A stretch of 64,000 nucleotides of DNA from Streptomyces sp. NBC_00523. Lineage in GTDB: Bacteria > Actinomycetota > Actinomycetes > Streptomycetales > Streptomycetaceae. Positions within the stretch are counted from its first letter, which is position 1. Every line of letters begins with the position of its first letter. Made by a program: the position numbers and the translations under genes. Shown piece after piece: positions 44,605 through 53,656 of this stretch. The stretch covers positions 1 through 64,000 of the forward strand of contig NZ_CP107837.1 of the NCBI RefSeq assembly GCF_036346615.1, given 5' to 3'. The notes below the pieces were generated by a model. That model had not been told where the DNA came from and searched no databases. It was given only the letters and a program-made list of their open reading frames with translations.

Positions 44605-44674
44605 CGGGCGGTCCGCACCCGTGAGGGCAACATCGAGGCCGCGGCGTCCACGTTCGAGGAACGGGGCTACGTCG
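44605..44674 (+). pseudogene. TetR-family (butyrolactone receptor-like) N-terminal shard
   Basis: Read from 44605, the codons give RAVRTREGNIEAAASTFEER followed by GYVG. This is the first helix region of TetR-family repressors and closely fits the gamma-butyrolactone receptor subgroup (RTREaIldAAaevFeerGY). The frame has a TGA at 44590 just upstream, and after GYVG it runs into unrelated Arg-rich sequence, so only about 23 codons survive. An AfsA-like synthase is present at 59629, but no intact receptor lies in the window. Confidence 0.6.
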
Positions 44675-44830
44675 GCCCGAGGAGGGCCCGGACGATCGGC
44701 GCGGAGTCCGGGCGCGGCTCCCGGCCTGGCGGGCCGTGGTGTCACTGCTCCTGGCCCGCCGTGAGGACAACCCCCCGCACCGTCACGTTTGCTGCCCTCC
44801 AACCACACCGCCGAGGATAGGAAGTGGCCC

Positions 44831-47155
44831 ATGCCGTCGACACAGCACGTGAGGCTCGGCAAAACCGAGTGGCTCGCCTGGCCCGACGCACTGTTGCGGA
44901 GCACGGGCTTCCCGGCCTCCGGCCTGCTCAGGTTCGCCGCCGGCGAGTGTGCGGAGCGCGCTGACGACTTCCTTGCGGGGAGAGCGGACCGCGACGCCTT
45001 CGCCACGGTCTTCGAGAAGACCGTGGTCGATATATCGGCCGAGATGAACCGGGTGGCCGCCGACCCGTCCCTCCGCGAGGCAATCGTCTGGCAGAACCCC
45101 GCCGTGGCCGGTCTACTGGACTCTCTCCTGCGGAATCAGGAGCCGATCAGGCGAAATGCCAAGCGGCGATACCGCGAGGTGCAGCTCAGCAAGTTCTGGC
45201 AGCGCTACAGCTCCAAGGCGGAGACCATCGGATTCTTCGGGCCGTCCCTGTGGATCACGCTCGACCCGGAACGCTCCGACATCCATGCTGTGCCCGGGCC
45301 CCAGCTGATTGACAAGCGCCATGTGTTCCTGGAGCCGTGGGCGGTTGTCGCGTACGGCGAGTGGCTCACCACGGATGAGGAGATGCGCCGGTGGCTTCCG
45401 CCGGCCAGGCACCCCCACCATCTCCTGGAGCGGGAACAGGTGACCCGGCCGGGCGAGGAGCCCGCCGTGATCTCGGAGGCGGAATTCGTCCTGCTGCGGG
45501 CATGCAACGGCAAACGTCCGGCCGCCCTTGTCGCGCAGCAGCTGTCCTCCGGGGATGCCCCTCTGTTCGCGAGCACGGACGAGGTCTATCAACTCCTCGA
45601 CGCGCTGGTGGAGCGAAAGCTGGCGACTTGGGATGCCAACGTGCCTCTCAACACAGCTGGTGCGGGGATACTTGACGAACGTATCGCGGCCATCGGCGAC
45701 CCACGGCTGCGCGACAGGGCCCGCTCGGGATTCGATCGGCTCAAGGCGGCCCGGGACGGCGTGGCGAGGGCCGCGGGTGACCCTGCCGCGCTGGAGGCCG
45801 CGCAGCTCCACTTGAGCAACGAGTTCACGGAGATCACGGGACGACCGGCACGCCGCCGCGGCGGCGTGACCTATGGCGGCCGGGGACTGTGCTACGAGGA
45901 CACGACGCGCGACCTTGAGCTGTCACTCGGACGCGACTTCATCGACGACTTGGCGGCGCCGCTGAGCATCGTCCTGCAGGCGACCCGTTGGCTCACCGTG
46001 GCCATGGCCGAGGTTTACGAGCAAGAGTTGCGCCGCCTCTACACAGAGCATTCCCCGTCGGGCGAACACCTGACGCTCGGTGACATCTGGCCGCGCGTCC
46101 TTCGCCTCTTCTTCGGTTCCGGTGCGAAAGCCGCCGACGGGGTGACGCAGGACTTCATCGAGCGGTGGACGCAGGTACTCGGCCTGAACGAATCGACCAC
46201 CGGCCTGAACGAGTTGCGCTTGTCCGCGGACGCACTTGCCCAGCGGGTCCGGGAGCGGTTCCCGGCATCGGCGCCCGGCTGGGACGGCGGCCGGGTGCAC
46301 AGTCCTGACCTGCACATCTGTGCCTCGTCGCCACAAGCGGTGAACGAAGGTGACTACATGATGGTGCTGGGCGAAATGCATGCCGCAGCGGGCACGATGG
46401 AAGGGCACCTCTTCGGCTGGTCCCTGGATGATCCGGCAAGTGTGGTGGAACGGCTCGCGGCAGATCAGGGCAAGGACCGCATCATCCCGCTGTTCCCCAA
46501 AGTGTGGCCGCGCAACGCCGGCCGAACCGTCCCGTTCGAGCACTCGGTCAATGACCGCTTCCTGGCCTTCTCCTCCGTGCCGGGCGCCGACCTCGACCGC
46601 ACCACCTCCATCGCCGCGATCGACCTGTCACTTCGAGACGATCGCGTATGGGCGAGTATGGAAGGCCGTGAGTTTCCGTTGGTGCACGTGCTTTCAGCCT
46701 TCCTGTCGATGGCGAACATCGACGCACTCAAGCTCGTCTCGGCAGGCGAGCACACTCCCAGGATCAGCGTCGACCGCCTGGTGCTGTTTCGCGAGACCTG
46801 GCGAACCACGGCGGAGGCGACGGGCTTGCTCCCGGTTCGGAGCGAATCGGAGGAATTCCTCGCCGCACGTCGCTGGCGTCAGCACAACAATCTGCCGGAG
46901 CGCTGCTTTGTCAAGATCTCCACTGAAACCAAACCCTTCTACGTTGACCTGAGCAGCCCACTGTTCGTGTCCTCACTCAGTACCGCCCTTCGCGCCGCGC
47001 GAAAGTCCGCTCGGGAGAACGAGGTGGTCACCGTGACCGTCACCGAGATGCTCCCCGCCCCCGAAGAGGCGTGGGTTCCCGGCCCCGACGGCGAGTCGTT
47101 CTTCGGTGAGGTCAGAATGCACGTCGTCGACCCTCAGCCGTGTGCCCAGCCGTAG
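44831..47155 (+). CDS. Stand-alone LanB-type lantibiotic dehydratase-like protein
   Basis: A 774-residue protein. The start is the ATG at 44831, after GGATAGGAAG. It matches the N-terminal (glutamylation) domain of LanB dehydratases: RRYREVQLSKFWQRYSSKAE followed by TIGFFGP near residue 105, a long middle section, FPLVHVLSAFLSMANIDALK, and the C-terminal NEVVTVTVTEMLPAPEEAWV with the DGESFFGEVR strand that usually ends this domain. The C-terminal elimination domain (about 300 residues) is absent. Family members use aminoacyl-tRNA: split LanBs glutamylate Ser/Thr, while PEARLs add amino acids to peptide C-termini. No elimination partner or LanC is present nearby, so dehydration is less likely than aminoacyl transfer. 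It appears to be transcribed alone. Confidence 0.88.
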   Translation: MPSTQHVRLGKTEWLAWPDALLRSTGFPASGLLRFAAGECAERADDFLAGRADRDAFATVFEKTVVDISAEMNRVAADPSLREAIVWQNPAVAGLLDSLLRNQEPIRRNAKRRYREVQLSKFWQRYSSKAETIGFFGPSLWITLDPERSDIHAVPGPQLIDKRHVFLEPWAVVAYGEWLTTDEEMRRWLPPARHPHHLLEREQVTRPGEEPAVISEAEFVLLRACNGKRPAALVAQQLSSGDAPLFASTDEVYQLLDALVERKLATWDANVPLNTAGAGILDERIAAIGDPRLRDRARSGFDRLKAARDGVARAAGDPAALEAAQLHLSNEFTEITGRPARRRGGVTYGGRGLCYEDTTRDLELSLGRDFIDDLAAPLSIVLQATRWLTVAMAEVYEQELRRLYTEHSPSGEHLTLGDIWPRVLRLFFGSGAKAADGVTQDFIERWTQVLGLNESTTGLNELRLSADALAQRVRERFPASAPGWDGGRVHSPDLHICASSPQAVNEGDYMMVLGEMHAAAGTMEGHLFGWSLDDPASVVERLAADQGKDRIIPLFPKVWPRNAGRTVPFEHSVNDRFLAFSSVPGADLDRTTSIAAIDLSLRDDRVWASMEGREFPLVHVLSAFLSMANIDALKLVSAGEHTPRISVDRLVLFRETWRTTAEATGLLPVRSESEEFLAARRWRQHNNLPERCFVKISTETKPFYVDLSSPLFVSSLSTALRAARKSARENEVVTVTVTEMLPAPEEAWVPGPDGESFFGEVRMHVVDPQPCAQP

Positions 47156-47161
47156 GGCCTG

Positions 47162-47344
47162 ATGATGCGGACAGTTGAACGTCGAGGCCCTCCGGCATGC
47201 CTCGACGGCTCACCTGTCCGTGTCGCGTTGAAGCTCCGTTGCGCAGGCAGCCTCCCCAAGTCGGCCTTGCTCAACGGAGCCTCGACGTGCGGTCACCCTG
47301 TCGACCCGAACTGCTACGAGAAGCCCGCGACACTCGCCACGTGA
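47162..47344 (+). CDS. Small ORF after LanB-like gene (doubtful)
   Basis: A 60-codon frame beginning with two ATGs 7 bp after the LanB-like stop, with only a weak AGGG upstream. The product is basic at the N-terminus and has four Cys in the second half (LRCAGS, STCGHPVDPNCYEKP). It is not similar to any peptide I know. It is listed because LanB-type enzymes act on peptide substrates usually encoded next door. A chance frame is as likely. Confidence 0.2.
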   Translation: MMRTVERRGPPACLDGSPVRVALKLRCAGSLPKSALLNGASTCGHPVDPNCYEKPATLAT

Positions 47345-47352
47345 GAAATTCC

Positions 47353-47856
47353 CTACGTGTTCACCAGCCACTGCCGGCCATCAATGAGTTCACGCGCCGC
47401 GTCAAGGTGGCCGGCGTGACAGGCAGTTTCGGTGATCACATGAAGGACGACCTCGCGCACATTGCGCAGGCGCCAATCGTCCTCGGGGAAGGGCCACCAG
47501 AGCAGGCCCGCGTCTATCGATGAGGCGGCGATGATCGTATCCGCCAGTGACGCTTCCTGGCGGTAGCGGGCGAGGATCTCCGCGGTCGGCACGCTCGAAG
47601 CCACCTGCCATGCGCATTCCTGGCTACCGACAAGGCCGATGGCATCCGAATCACCAGCCACAACAGCACGAAACCACAGGCGCTCCACTGCCACGGTGAG
47701 GTGCTGCACCATTCCCAGGCAACTCCACCCGGAGGGCAGCACCGCCTGCCGCAATGCTTGATCGTCCAGCCCCTCCAGCGCGCCGAGCACATGCTTACGC
47801 TGCGCCTGCAAGTACCGCAGCAGGGCCGACATCTCCAGGTCCACTCCCACGGTCAT
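47353..47856 (-). CDS. DinB/DUF664-family protein
   Basis: A 167-residue four-helix-bundle protein. The start at 47856 follows GGAGGTGCGGAG. The DinB pattern is present: EMSALLRYLQAQRKHVLGAL, PSGWSCLGMVQHLTVAVERL (first metal His), and NVREVVLHVITETACHAGHL with HAGHLDAAREL (other His ligands). Metal-dependent transferases of this superfamily include mycothiol- and bacillithiol-S-transferases, so a role in detoxifying electrophiles by thiol conjugation is plausible. A short upstream frame ends in an overlap with its start (47853-47855). It is convergent with the LanB-like gene. Confidence 0.85.
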   Translation of the reverse strand: MTVGVDLEMSALLRYLQAQRKHVLGALEGLDDQALRQAVLPSGWSCLGMVQHLTVAVERLWFRAVVAGDSDAIGLVGSQECAWQVASSVPTAEILARYRQEASLADTIIAASSIDAGLLWWPFPEDDWRLRNVREVVLHVITETACHAGHLDAARELIDGRQWLVNT

Positions 47857-47972
47857 CTCCGCACCTCCCGCGTGCGGCGCGCTTCGATGGCCGTCAGGTC
47901 CTCGACATCGGCAGGGGATACACCGGTCGTGCCTAACCCGGCGTAGGTGTTCATGTGCATCATGTGCCTCAT
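47853..47972 (-). CDS. Short ORF overlapping DinB start, with TTA codon
   Basis: A 39-codon frame with four in-frame ATGs at 47972, 47963, 47960 and 47954. GGGGGAG lies upstream at a good distance from 47963. The product ends NTYAGLGTTGVSPADVEDLT followed by AIEARRTREVRR, and its TGA overlaps the DinB ATG (ATGA), typical of coupled genes. One Leu codon is TTA, rare in Streptomyces and read by the bldA tRNA, so it could tie DinB expression to development. It might instead be the tail of a degraded gene. Confidence 0.4.
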   Translation of the reverse strand: MRHMMHMNTYAGLGTTGVSPADVEDLTAIEARRTREVRR

Positions 47973-48287
47973 ACTCCCCCGGAGCACCAGAGGTGTACAG
48001 GAAGACATGGTCGTGGCCAGGGACCAAATGTCTCGTCATCCTGTCCGATTGAATTCCCCTTTGAAGGCCGCCCCTTCCCCGGCCGGCATCGCCACATGAC
48101 GATGGTCTCCGCGGCGTACGCGCCCGCCCGTCCGAGTGACCCCGACCGGCAGCTCCACCACGCGGGCCGGCTACCCGCAACCGCACAGCCAAGCGATACG
48201 CCCTCCACAGCATGCGCGCATGGACTCCCAGGGGCCGAGTGAACCGTTCCGGGCTTGGCCGGGCACCGCACTCCCCACCTCAAGAAC

Positions 48288-48317
48288 GCATCTTTTTTGA
48301 TGTATCAAAGAAGATGC
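48288..48317. promoter_or_regulatory. 30-bp palindromic operator upstream of MFS exporter
   Basis: GCATCTT (48288-48294) mirrors AAGATGC (48311-48317), and inside it TTTGAT-GT-ATCAAA (48296-48309) is a perfect palindrome; only the pair 48295/48310 mismatches. It lies 41 bp before the exporter start and is the AT-rich island expected for a MarR operator. A related TTGATGGATC occurs before the MarR gene at 50669. The 48001-48287 stretch upstream shows nothing else. Confidence 0.75.
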
Positions 48318-48358
48318 ATTATGCTGGAGTCAGCAGACGGCGCGAGAGGAGCGGACAC

Positions 48359-49813
48359 ATGCGGAAGTGGGCCGGGAACCCCTGGGCGGTACTGGCGACC
48401 ATGTCGCTGGGTTTCTTCATGACCTTGCTGGACCTGACGATCGTGAACATCGCGATCCCCGACATGATCGACGGGCTGGGAGCGACCCTCGACCAGACCC
48501 TGTGGGTGATCAGCGGCTACGCCCTCGTGCTGGCGGTGCTGCTGATCACCGCAGGGCGGCTCGGCGACGTCTGGGGCCCCCGCAACCTCTTCATCGCGGG
48601 TGTCGTGGTGTTCACCGCCGCCAGCATCGCCTGCGGCCTGGCCACCGGCCCGGTGATGCTGATCGTCGCCCGCGGGGTGCAGGGTCTCGGCGCCGCGCTG
48701 CTCACACCGCAGACGATGACGCTGATCATGTCGGTCTTCCCCGCGCAGCGGCGCGGCACCGCGATGGGCATCTGGGGCATGGTGGCGGGGCTGGCCACGC
48801 TGTCGGGCCCGACCGTGGGCGGGGTGCTGGTCTCCACCCTGGGCTGGCGGTGGATCTTCCTGGTGAACGTGCCGATCGGGATCGCCGCACTGGCCCTGGC
48901 CTTTCTGGTGGTGCCCGACGTGCGGACGGGCCGGACCCGGACCTTCGACATCTCCGGCGTTCTCCTGGCCACCGGCGCGCTGTTCTGCCTGACCTTCGCG
49001 CTCCAGGAGGGTGAGCACTACCACTGGGGCCCGAAGATCTGGGGGCTGCTCGCCGCGGGCGTCGCGCTGACCGCCGGGTTCCTACTGCACCAGCGCGGCC
49101 GTCAGGACCGGGAACCGCTCGTGCCGTTCGCGCTGTTCAAGGACCGCAACTTCTCCGTGCTGACGGTGCTGGTCGCCCTGGTCTCGATGGCGATGATCGG
49201 GCTGGTCCTCCCCTTCAACCTCTACCTGCAGTCCGTCCTCGGTCTGAGCGCGATCAAGGCGGGCCTGGTACTCGCCCCGTCCTCGCTGGTGTCGATGACG
49301 GTGGGGCCCTTCGCCGGCCGGCTCTCGGACCGGATCGGCGGCAAGTACCTGCTGATGGCGGGTCTCGCCCTCTACGCGGTGGGGATGGCGGCCATCGCGC
49401 TGATCGCCGGCCCGGCCTCCCCCTGGTACGCCTTCATCCCGGCCACCCTCATCACCGGGCTCGGCATCGGCTGCGTGATCGCGCCCATGTCCGCGGAAGC
49501 GATGCGCAACGTCGAACCGCGGCTCGCGGGAGCGGCCTCCGGGGTCAACAACACGATCCGCCAGACCGGTTCGGTCATCGGCGCGGCCGCGGTGGGCGCC
49601 CTGCTCCAGAGCCGGCTCGCCGCGGAACTGGCCGGCGGAAAGGCGTACGCGGACGCCTTCATCGCCACCCTGCACGTAACGGCGGTGCTGCCGATCGCCG
49701 TGGTACTGGCCGGGGCGCTGGGCTGCTTGCTGCTCCGCGGCCGGACCGAGGAGACGGCGGGTGCGCCCGCCGGAGCGGGCCCCGGAAAGGCGGCTGCGGC
49801 GACGGGCGTTTAG
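48359..49813 (+). CDS. DHA2-family (EmrB/QacA) MFS drug exporter
   Basis: A 484-residue proton-coupled exporter. The start at 48359 follows GAGAGGAGC. It has fourteen TM helices with DHA2 signatures: motif D1 LDLTIVNIAIPDM in helix 1, motif A GRLGDVWGPRNLF, motif C GLATLSGPTVGGVLV in helix 5, and AGAASGVNNTIRQTGSVIGA near helix 13. These pumps export drugs and the producer's own antibiotics. A strong palindrome upstream and a MarR gene nearby suggest ligand-induced expression. It is followed by the DUF5988 gene (81 bp). Confidence 0.94.
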   Translation: MRKWAGNPWAVLATMSLGFFMTLLDLTIVNIAIPDMIDGLGATLDQTLWVISGYALVLAVLLITAGRLGDVWGPRNLFIAGVVVFTAASIACGLATGPVMLIVARGVQGLGAALLTPQTMTLIMSVFPAQRRGTAMGIWGMVAGLATLSGPTVGGVLVSTLGWRWIFLVNVPIGIAALALAFLVVPDVRTGRTRTFDISGVLLATGALFCLTFALQEGEHYHWGPKIWGLLAAGVALTAGFLLHQRGRQDREPLVPFALFKDRNFSVLTVLVALVSMAMIGLVLPFNLYLQSVLGLSAIKAGLVLAPSSLVSMTVGPFAGRLSDRIGGKYLLMAGLALYAVGMAAIALIAGPASPWYAFIPATLITGLGIGCVIAPMSAEAMRNVEPRLAGAASGVNNTIRQTGSVIGAAAVGALLQSRLAAELAGGKAYADAFIATLHVTAVLPIAVVLAGALGCLLLRGRTEETAGAPAGAGPGKAAAATGV

Positions 49814-49894
49814 AACGGCTTTAGCCGGACGGCTGATCCTGTCCGCACAGTGCCGTTCACTGCCTCCGGATCCATGACCCAAGGAGACGACGCC

Positions 49895-50116
49895 ATGACA
49901 ACACAGCCCCCGAACGTGATCCTCAGCGGCGGACCCGCGACACTCGAACTCAAGCTCGAGGACCGGATCCGTTACGTCGAGGACACGACCTCCAAGGTGA
50001 AGCTGCTCAAGGGCAACCGGTATGAACACTTCGAGCCCACGAGCGGCATGGTCACGGAGAAGGAACTGGAACTCCTGGTCTACTCATGGAGCGGATACAC
50101 CTACGTCGCCGAGTAG
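49895..50116 (+). CDS. DUF5988-family small protein
   Basis: A 73-residue protein starting at 49895 after AAGGAGACGACGCC. The pattern NVILSGGPATLELKLEDRIR, YVEDTTSKVKLLKGNRYEHF and EPTSGM...LLVYSWSGYTYVAE is the DUF5988 domain, a short beta-rich protein found mainly in Streptomyces and often within biosynthetic clusters. Function is unknown. It follows the exporter in the same direction and ends at a strong bidirectional hairpin. Confidence 0.8.
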   Translation: MTTQPPNVILSGGPATLELKLEDRIRYVEDTTSKVKLLKGNRYEHFEPTSGMVTEKELELLVYSWSGYTYVAE

Positions 50117-50137
50117 AAGACTTCCGCCGAGAACACC

Positions 50138-50172
50138 GAAGCCGCCCGGGCAACGAGCACCCGGGCGGCTTC
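50138..50172. terminator. 13-bp hairpin between DUF5988 and MarR genes
   Basis: GAAGCCGCCCGGG (50138-50150) pairs with CCCGGGCGGCTTC (50160-50172) around a 9-base loop, followed by CGTCTTT. It separates convergent genes and can serve both. Confidence 0.85.
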
Positions 50173-50185
50173 CGTCTTTCGCAGG

Positions 50186-50647
50186 TCAGTCCGTATCGGG
50201 CGCCAGCCGGGCCAGTACCTCCGGCGACAGCCGTCGGGCCAGGGCCTCCAGCAGGGCGAGCACCTCGGTGACCTCCACGGGGTCCTCGGTACCCAGCGCC
50301 GTGGCCAGAGCGTCGTCCACACGTGTCGCGGCAACCTCCGCACGGCGGTCGGTCACCTCGGGGTTCTGACGGACCAGGGTCCGGCGGCGGTCACGGGCGT
50401 CGGTCTCGGTCACCACCGATCCCGTCTCCCGCAACCGGGCCACGCAGGCGGACACCGCACTCTGCGGCAGCCCGGAACGGGTGGCGATCTCGCCGACCGT
50501 CGTGTCCGGGTGCGCGTAGATGTCGAGCATCACGATCAGGACCGACCGTGTGCTCATCTGCCGCTTGCCGAGGCTTTCGGTGGGAATGGCCTCCTCACCG
50601 ATCTTCATGAGGGTGCGCCCCAGCAGGAAAAGCTGTACTCCATTCAC
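50186..50647 (-). CDS. MarR-family transcriptional regulator
   Basis: A 153-residue regulator from the GTG at 50647; an ATG 13 codons later is possible. The winged helix shows TTVGEIATRSGLPQSAVSAC and VARLRETGSVVTETDARDRR, then RTLV, the usual MarR wing with DARDRR. The flanking N- and C-terminal helices form the dimer interface. The likely targets are the palindrome before the exporter (48288-48317) and the related TTGAT/ATCAA element before its own start (50669-50685). Ligand release would then induce the exporter. It lies 51 bp after korB in the same direction, so read-through from the kor operon is possible. Confidence 0.9.
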   Translation of the reverse strand: MNGVQLFLLGRTLMKIGEEAIPTESLGKRQMSTRSVLIVMLDIYAHPDTTVGEIATRSGLPQSAVSACVARLRETGSVVTETDARDRRRTLVRQNPEVTDRRAEVAATRVDDALATALGTEDPVEVTEVLALLEALARRLSPEVLARLAPDTD

Positions 50648-50668
50648 ACGGACGACCTTATATCAGCC

Positions 50669-50685
50669 TTGATGGATCGGATCAA
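50669..50685. promoter_or_regulatory. Operator candidate upstream of MarR gene
   Basis: TTGAT (50669-50673) and ATCAA (50681-50685) form an inverted pair, and the sequence TTGATGGATC matches nine of ten positions of TTGATGTATC in the exporter palindrome. It lies 22 bp before the MarR GTG. Confidence 0.5.
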
Positions 50686-50698
50686 AAGGGCAGAGCTC

Positions 50699-51749
<1,051 letters not shown>

Positions 51750-51757
<8 letters not shown>

Positions 51758-53648
51758 CGATGGCCTCCTCAAGAGCGGTGGCGAGCTGCTCGGCCTTGAA
51801 CGGCATGCCGTTGACCTGGTTGTAGCTGTGGGCGTCGACCAGGTACTTGGCGCGGATGAGCGTGGCCAGCTGGCCGAGGTTCATCTCGGGGACGACCACC
51901 TTGTCGTAACGCGCCAGCACCTCGCCCAGATTCCTGGGGAACGGGTTGAGGTGACGCAGATGCGCCTGCGCGATACTCCGTCCGGAGGCCCGCAGGCGTC
52001 GCACGGCCGCCGTGATCGGGCCGTAGGTGGAGCCCCAGCCGAGGACCAGCGTCCGCGCCTCGGCGGGGTCGTCGACGTCCAGGTCGGGGACCTGGATGCC
52101 GTCCACCTTGGCTTGGCGGGTGCGGACCATGAAGTCGTGGTTGGCGGGGTCGTAGGAGATGTTGCCGGTGCCGTCCTGCTTCTCGATCCCCCCGATCCGG
52201 TGCTCCAACCCCGGCGTGCCCGGGACCGCCCACGGACGGGCCAGGGTCTGCGGGTCGCGTTTGTAGGGCCAGAAGACTTCGGTGCCGTCGGCGAGTTCGT
52301 GGTTGGGGCCGTGTGCGAACTGGACGCGTAGGTCGGGGAGTTGGTCGAGTTCGGGGATGCGCCAGGGTTCGGAGCCGTTGGCGAGGTAGCCGTCGGAGAG
52401 CAGGAAGACCGGGGTGCGGTAGGTCAGGGCGATGCGTGCCGCGTCCATGGCGGCGTCGAAGCAGTCGGCCGGGGTGCGCGGGGCCACGATCGGGACCGGT
52501 GCCTCACCGTTGCGCCCGTACATCGCCTGGAGCAGGTCGGCCTGCTCGGTCTTGGTCGGCAGCCCGGTCGAGGGGCCGCCGCGCTGGATGTCCACGATCA
52601 GCAACGGCAGTTCCAGCGACACCGCGAGCCCGATGGTCTCCGACTTCAACGCCACCCCGGGCCCGGACGTCGTCGTCACGGCGAGGGAACCGCCGAAGGC
52701 TGCGCCGAGTGCGGCGCCGATGCCCGCGATCTCGTCCTCGGCCTGGAAGGTGCGCACGCCGAAGTTCTTGTGCCGGCTCAGTTCATGCAGGATGTCCGAG
52801 GCCGGGGTGATCGGGTAGGAGCCGAGGTAGACCGGCAGGTCGGCCTGGCGGCCGGCGGCGATCAGCCCGTAGGACAGGGCCAGGTTCCCGGAGATGTTGC
52901 GGTACGTGCCGGTCGGGAACGTCTGCGAGGCGGGGGCGACTTCGTAGCTGACGGCGAAGTCCTCCGTCGTCTCGCCGAAGTTCCAGCCGGCCCGGTAGGC
53001 GGCCACGTTCGCCTCGGCGATCTGTGGCTTCTTCGCGAACTTCGCCCGCAGGAATGTCTCGGTGCCCTCGGTCGGGCGGTGATACATCCACGACAGCAGC
53101 CCGAGCGCGAACATGTTCTTCGAGCGCTCGGCCTCCTTGCGGGAGAGCCCGAACTCCTTCAGCGCCTCGATCGTCAGGGTGGTCAGCGGCACCGGATGGA
53201 CGTTGTAGGCCTCCAGCGAGCCGTCCTCCAGCGGGTTGGTCTCGTAGCCGACCTTCGCCATCGGCCGCTTGGTGAACTCGTCGGTGTTCACGATGATTTC
53301 GGCCCCGCGCGGCACATCGGCGATGTTCGCCTTCAGCGCGGCCGGGTTCATCGCGACCAGCACGTTCGGCGCGTCGCCCGGAGTCAGGATGTCGTGATCG
53401 GCGAAATGCAGCTGGAACGACGAAACCCCCGGCAGAGTCCCTGCGGGAGCACGGATCTCGGCCGGAAAGTTCGGCAGCGTGGACAGATCATTCCCGAAGG
53501 ACGCCGTCTCCGACGTGAACCGGTCACCCGTCAGCTGCATACCATCACCCGAGTCACCCGCGAAACGGATGACGACCCGGTCGACCGACCGCACCTCTTT
53601 CAGCCCGAGCCGCAGGTCCGCGGGCGCAATGTCGTTAACAACGGACAT
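51750..53648 (-). CDS. korA: 2-oxoacid:ferredoxin oxidoreductase, alpha (gamma-alpha fused) subunit
   Basis: A 632-residue subunit from the ATG at 53648. The N-terminal third is the gamma domain (VDRVVIRFAGDSGDGMQLTG, about 20-195). It is followed by the pyrimidine-binding alpha domain (YPITPASDILHELSRHKNFG, about 285; GAALGAAFGGSLAVTTTSGP, about 315) and the C-terminal domain (VLGWGSTYGPITAAVRRLRA and PEMNLGQLATLIRAKYL). This fused order is normal for actinobacterial KorA. It starts 8 bp after the biotin carboxylase gene, so the enzyme is co-expressed with acyl-CoA carboxylase. Confidence 0.94.
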
Positions 53649-53656
53649 GAGGGTTC

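Noticed and set aside
44831..47155. A complete class I lanthipeptide cluster
   Set aside because: No LanC cyclase, LanP protease, elimination domain or Ser/Thr/Cys-rich precursor was found within several kilobases.
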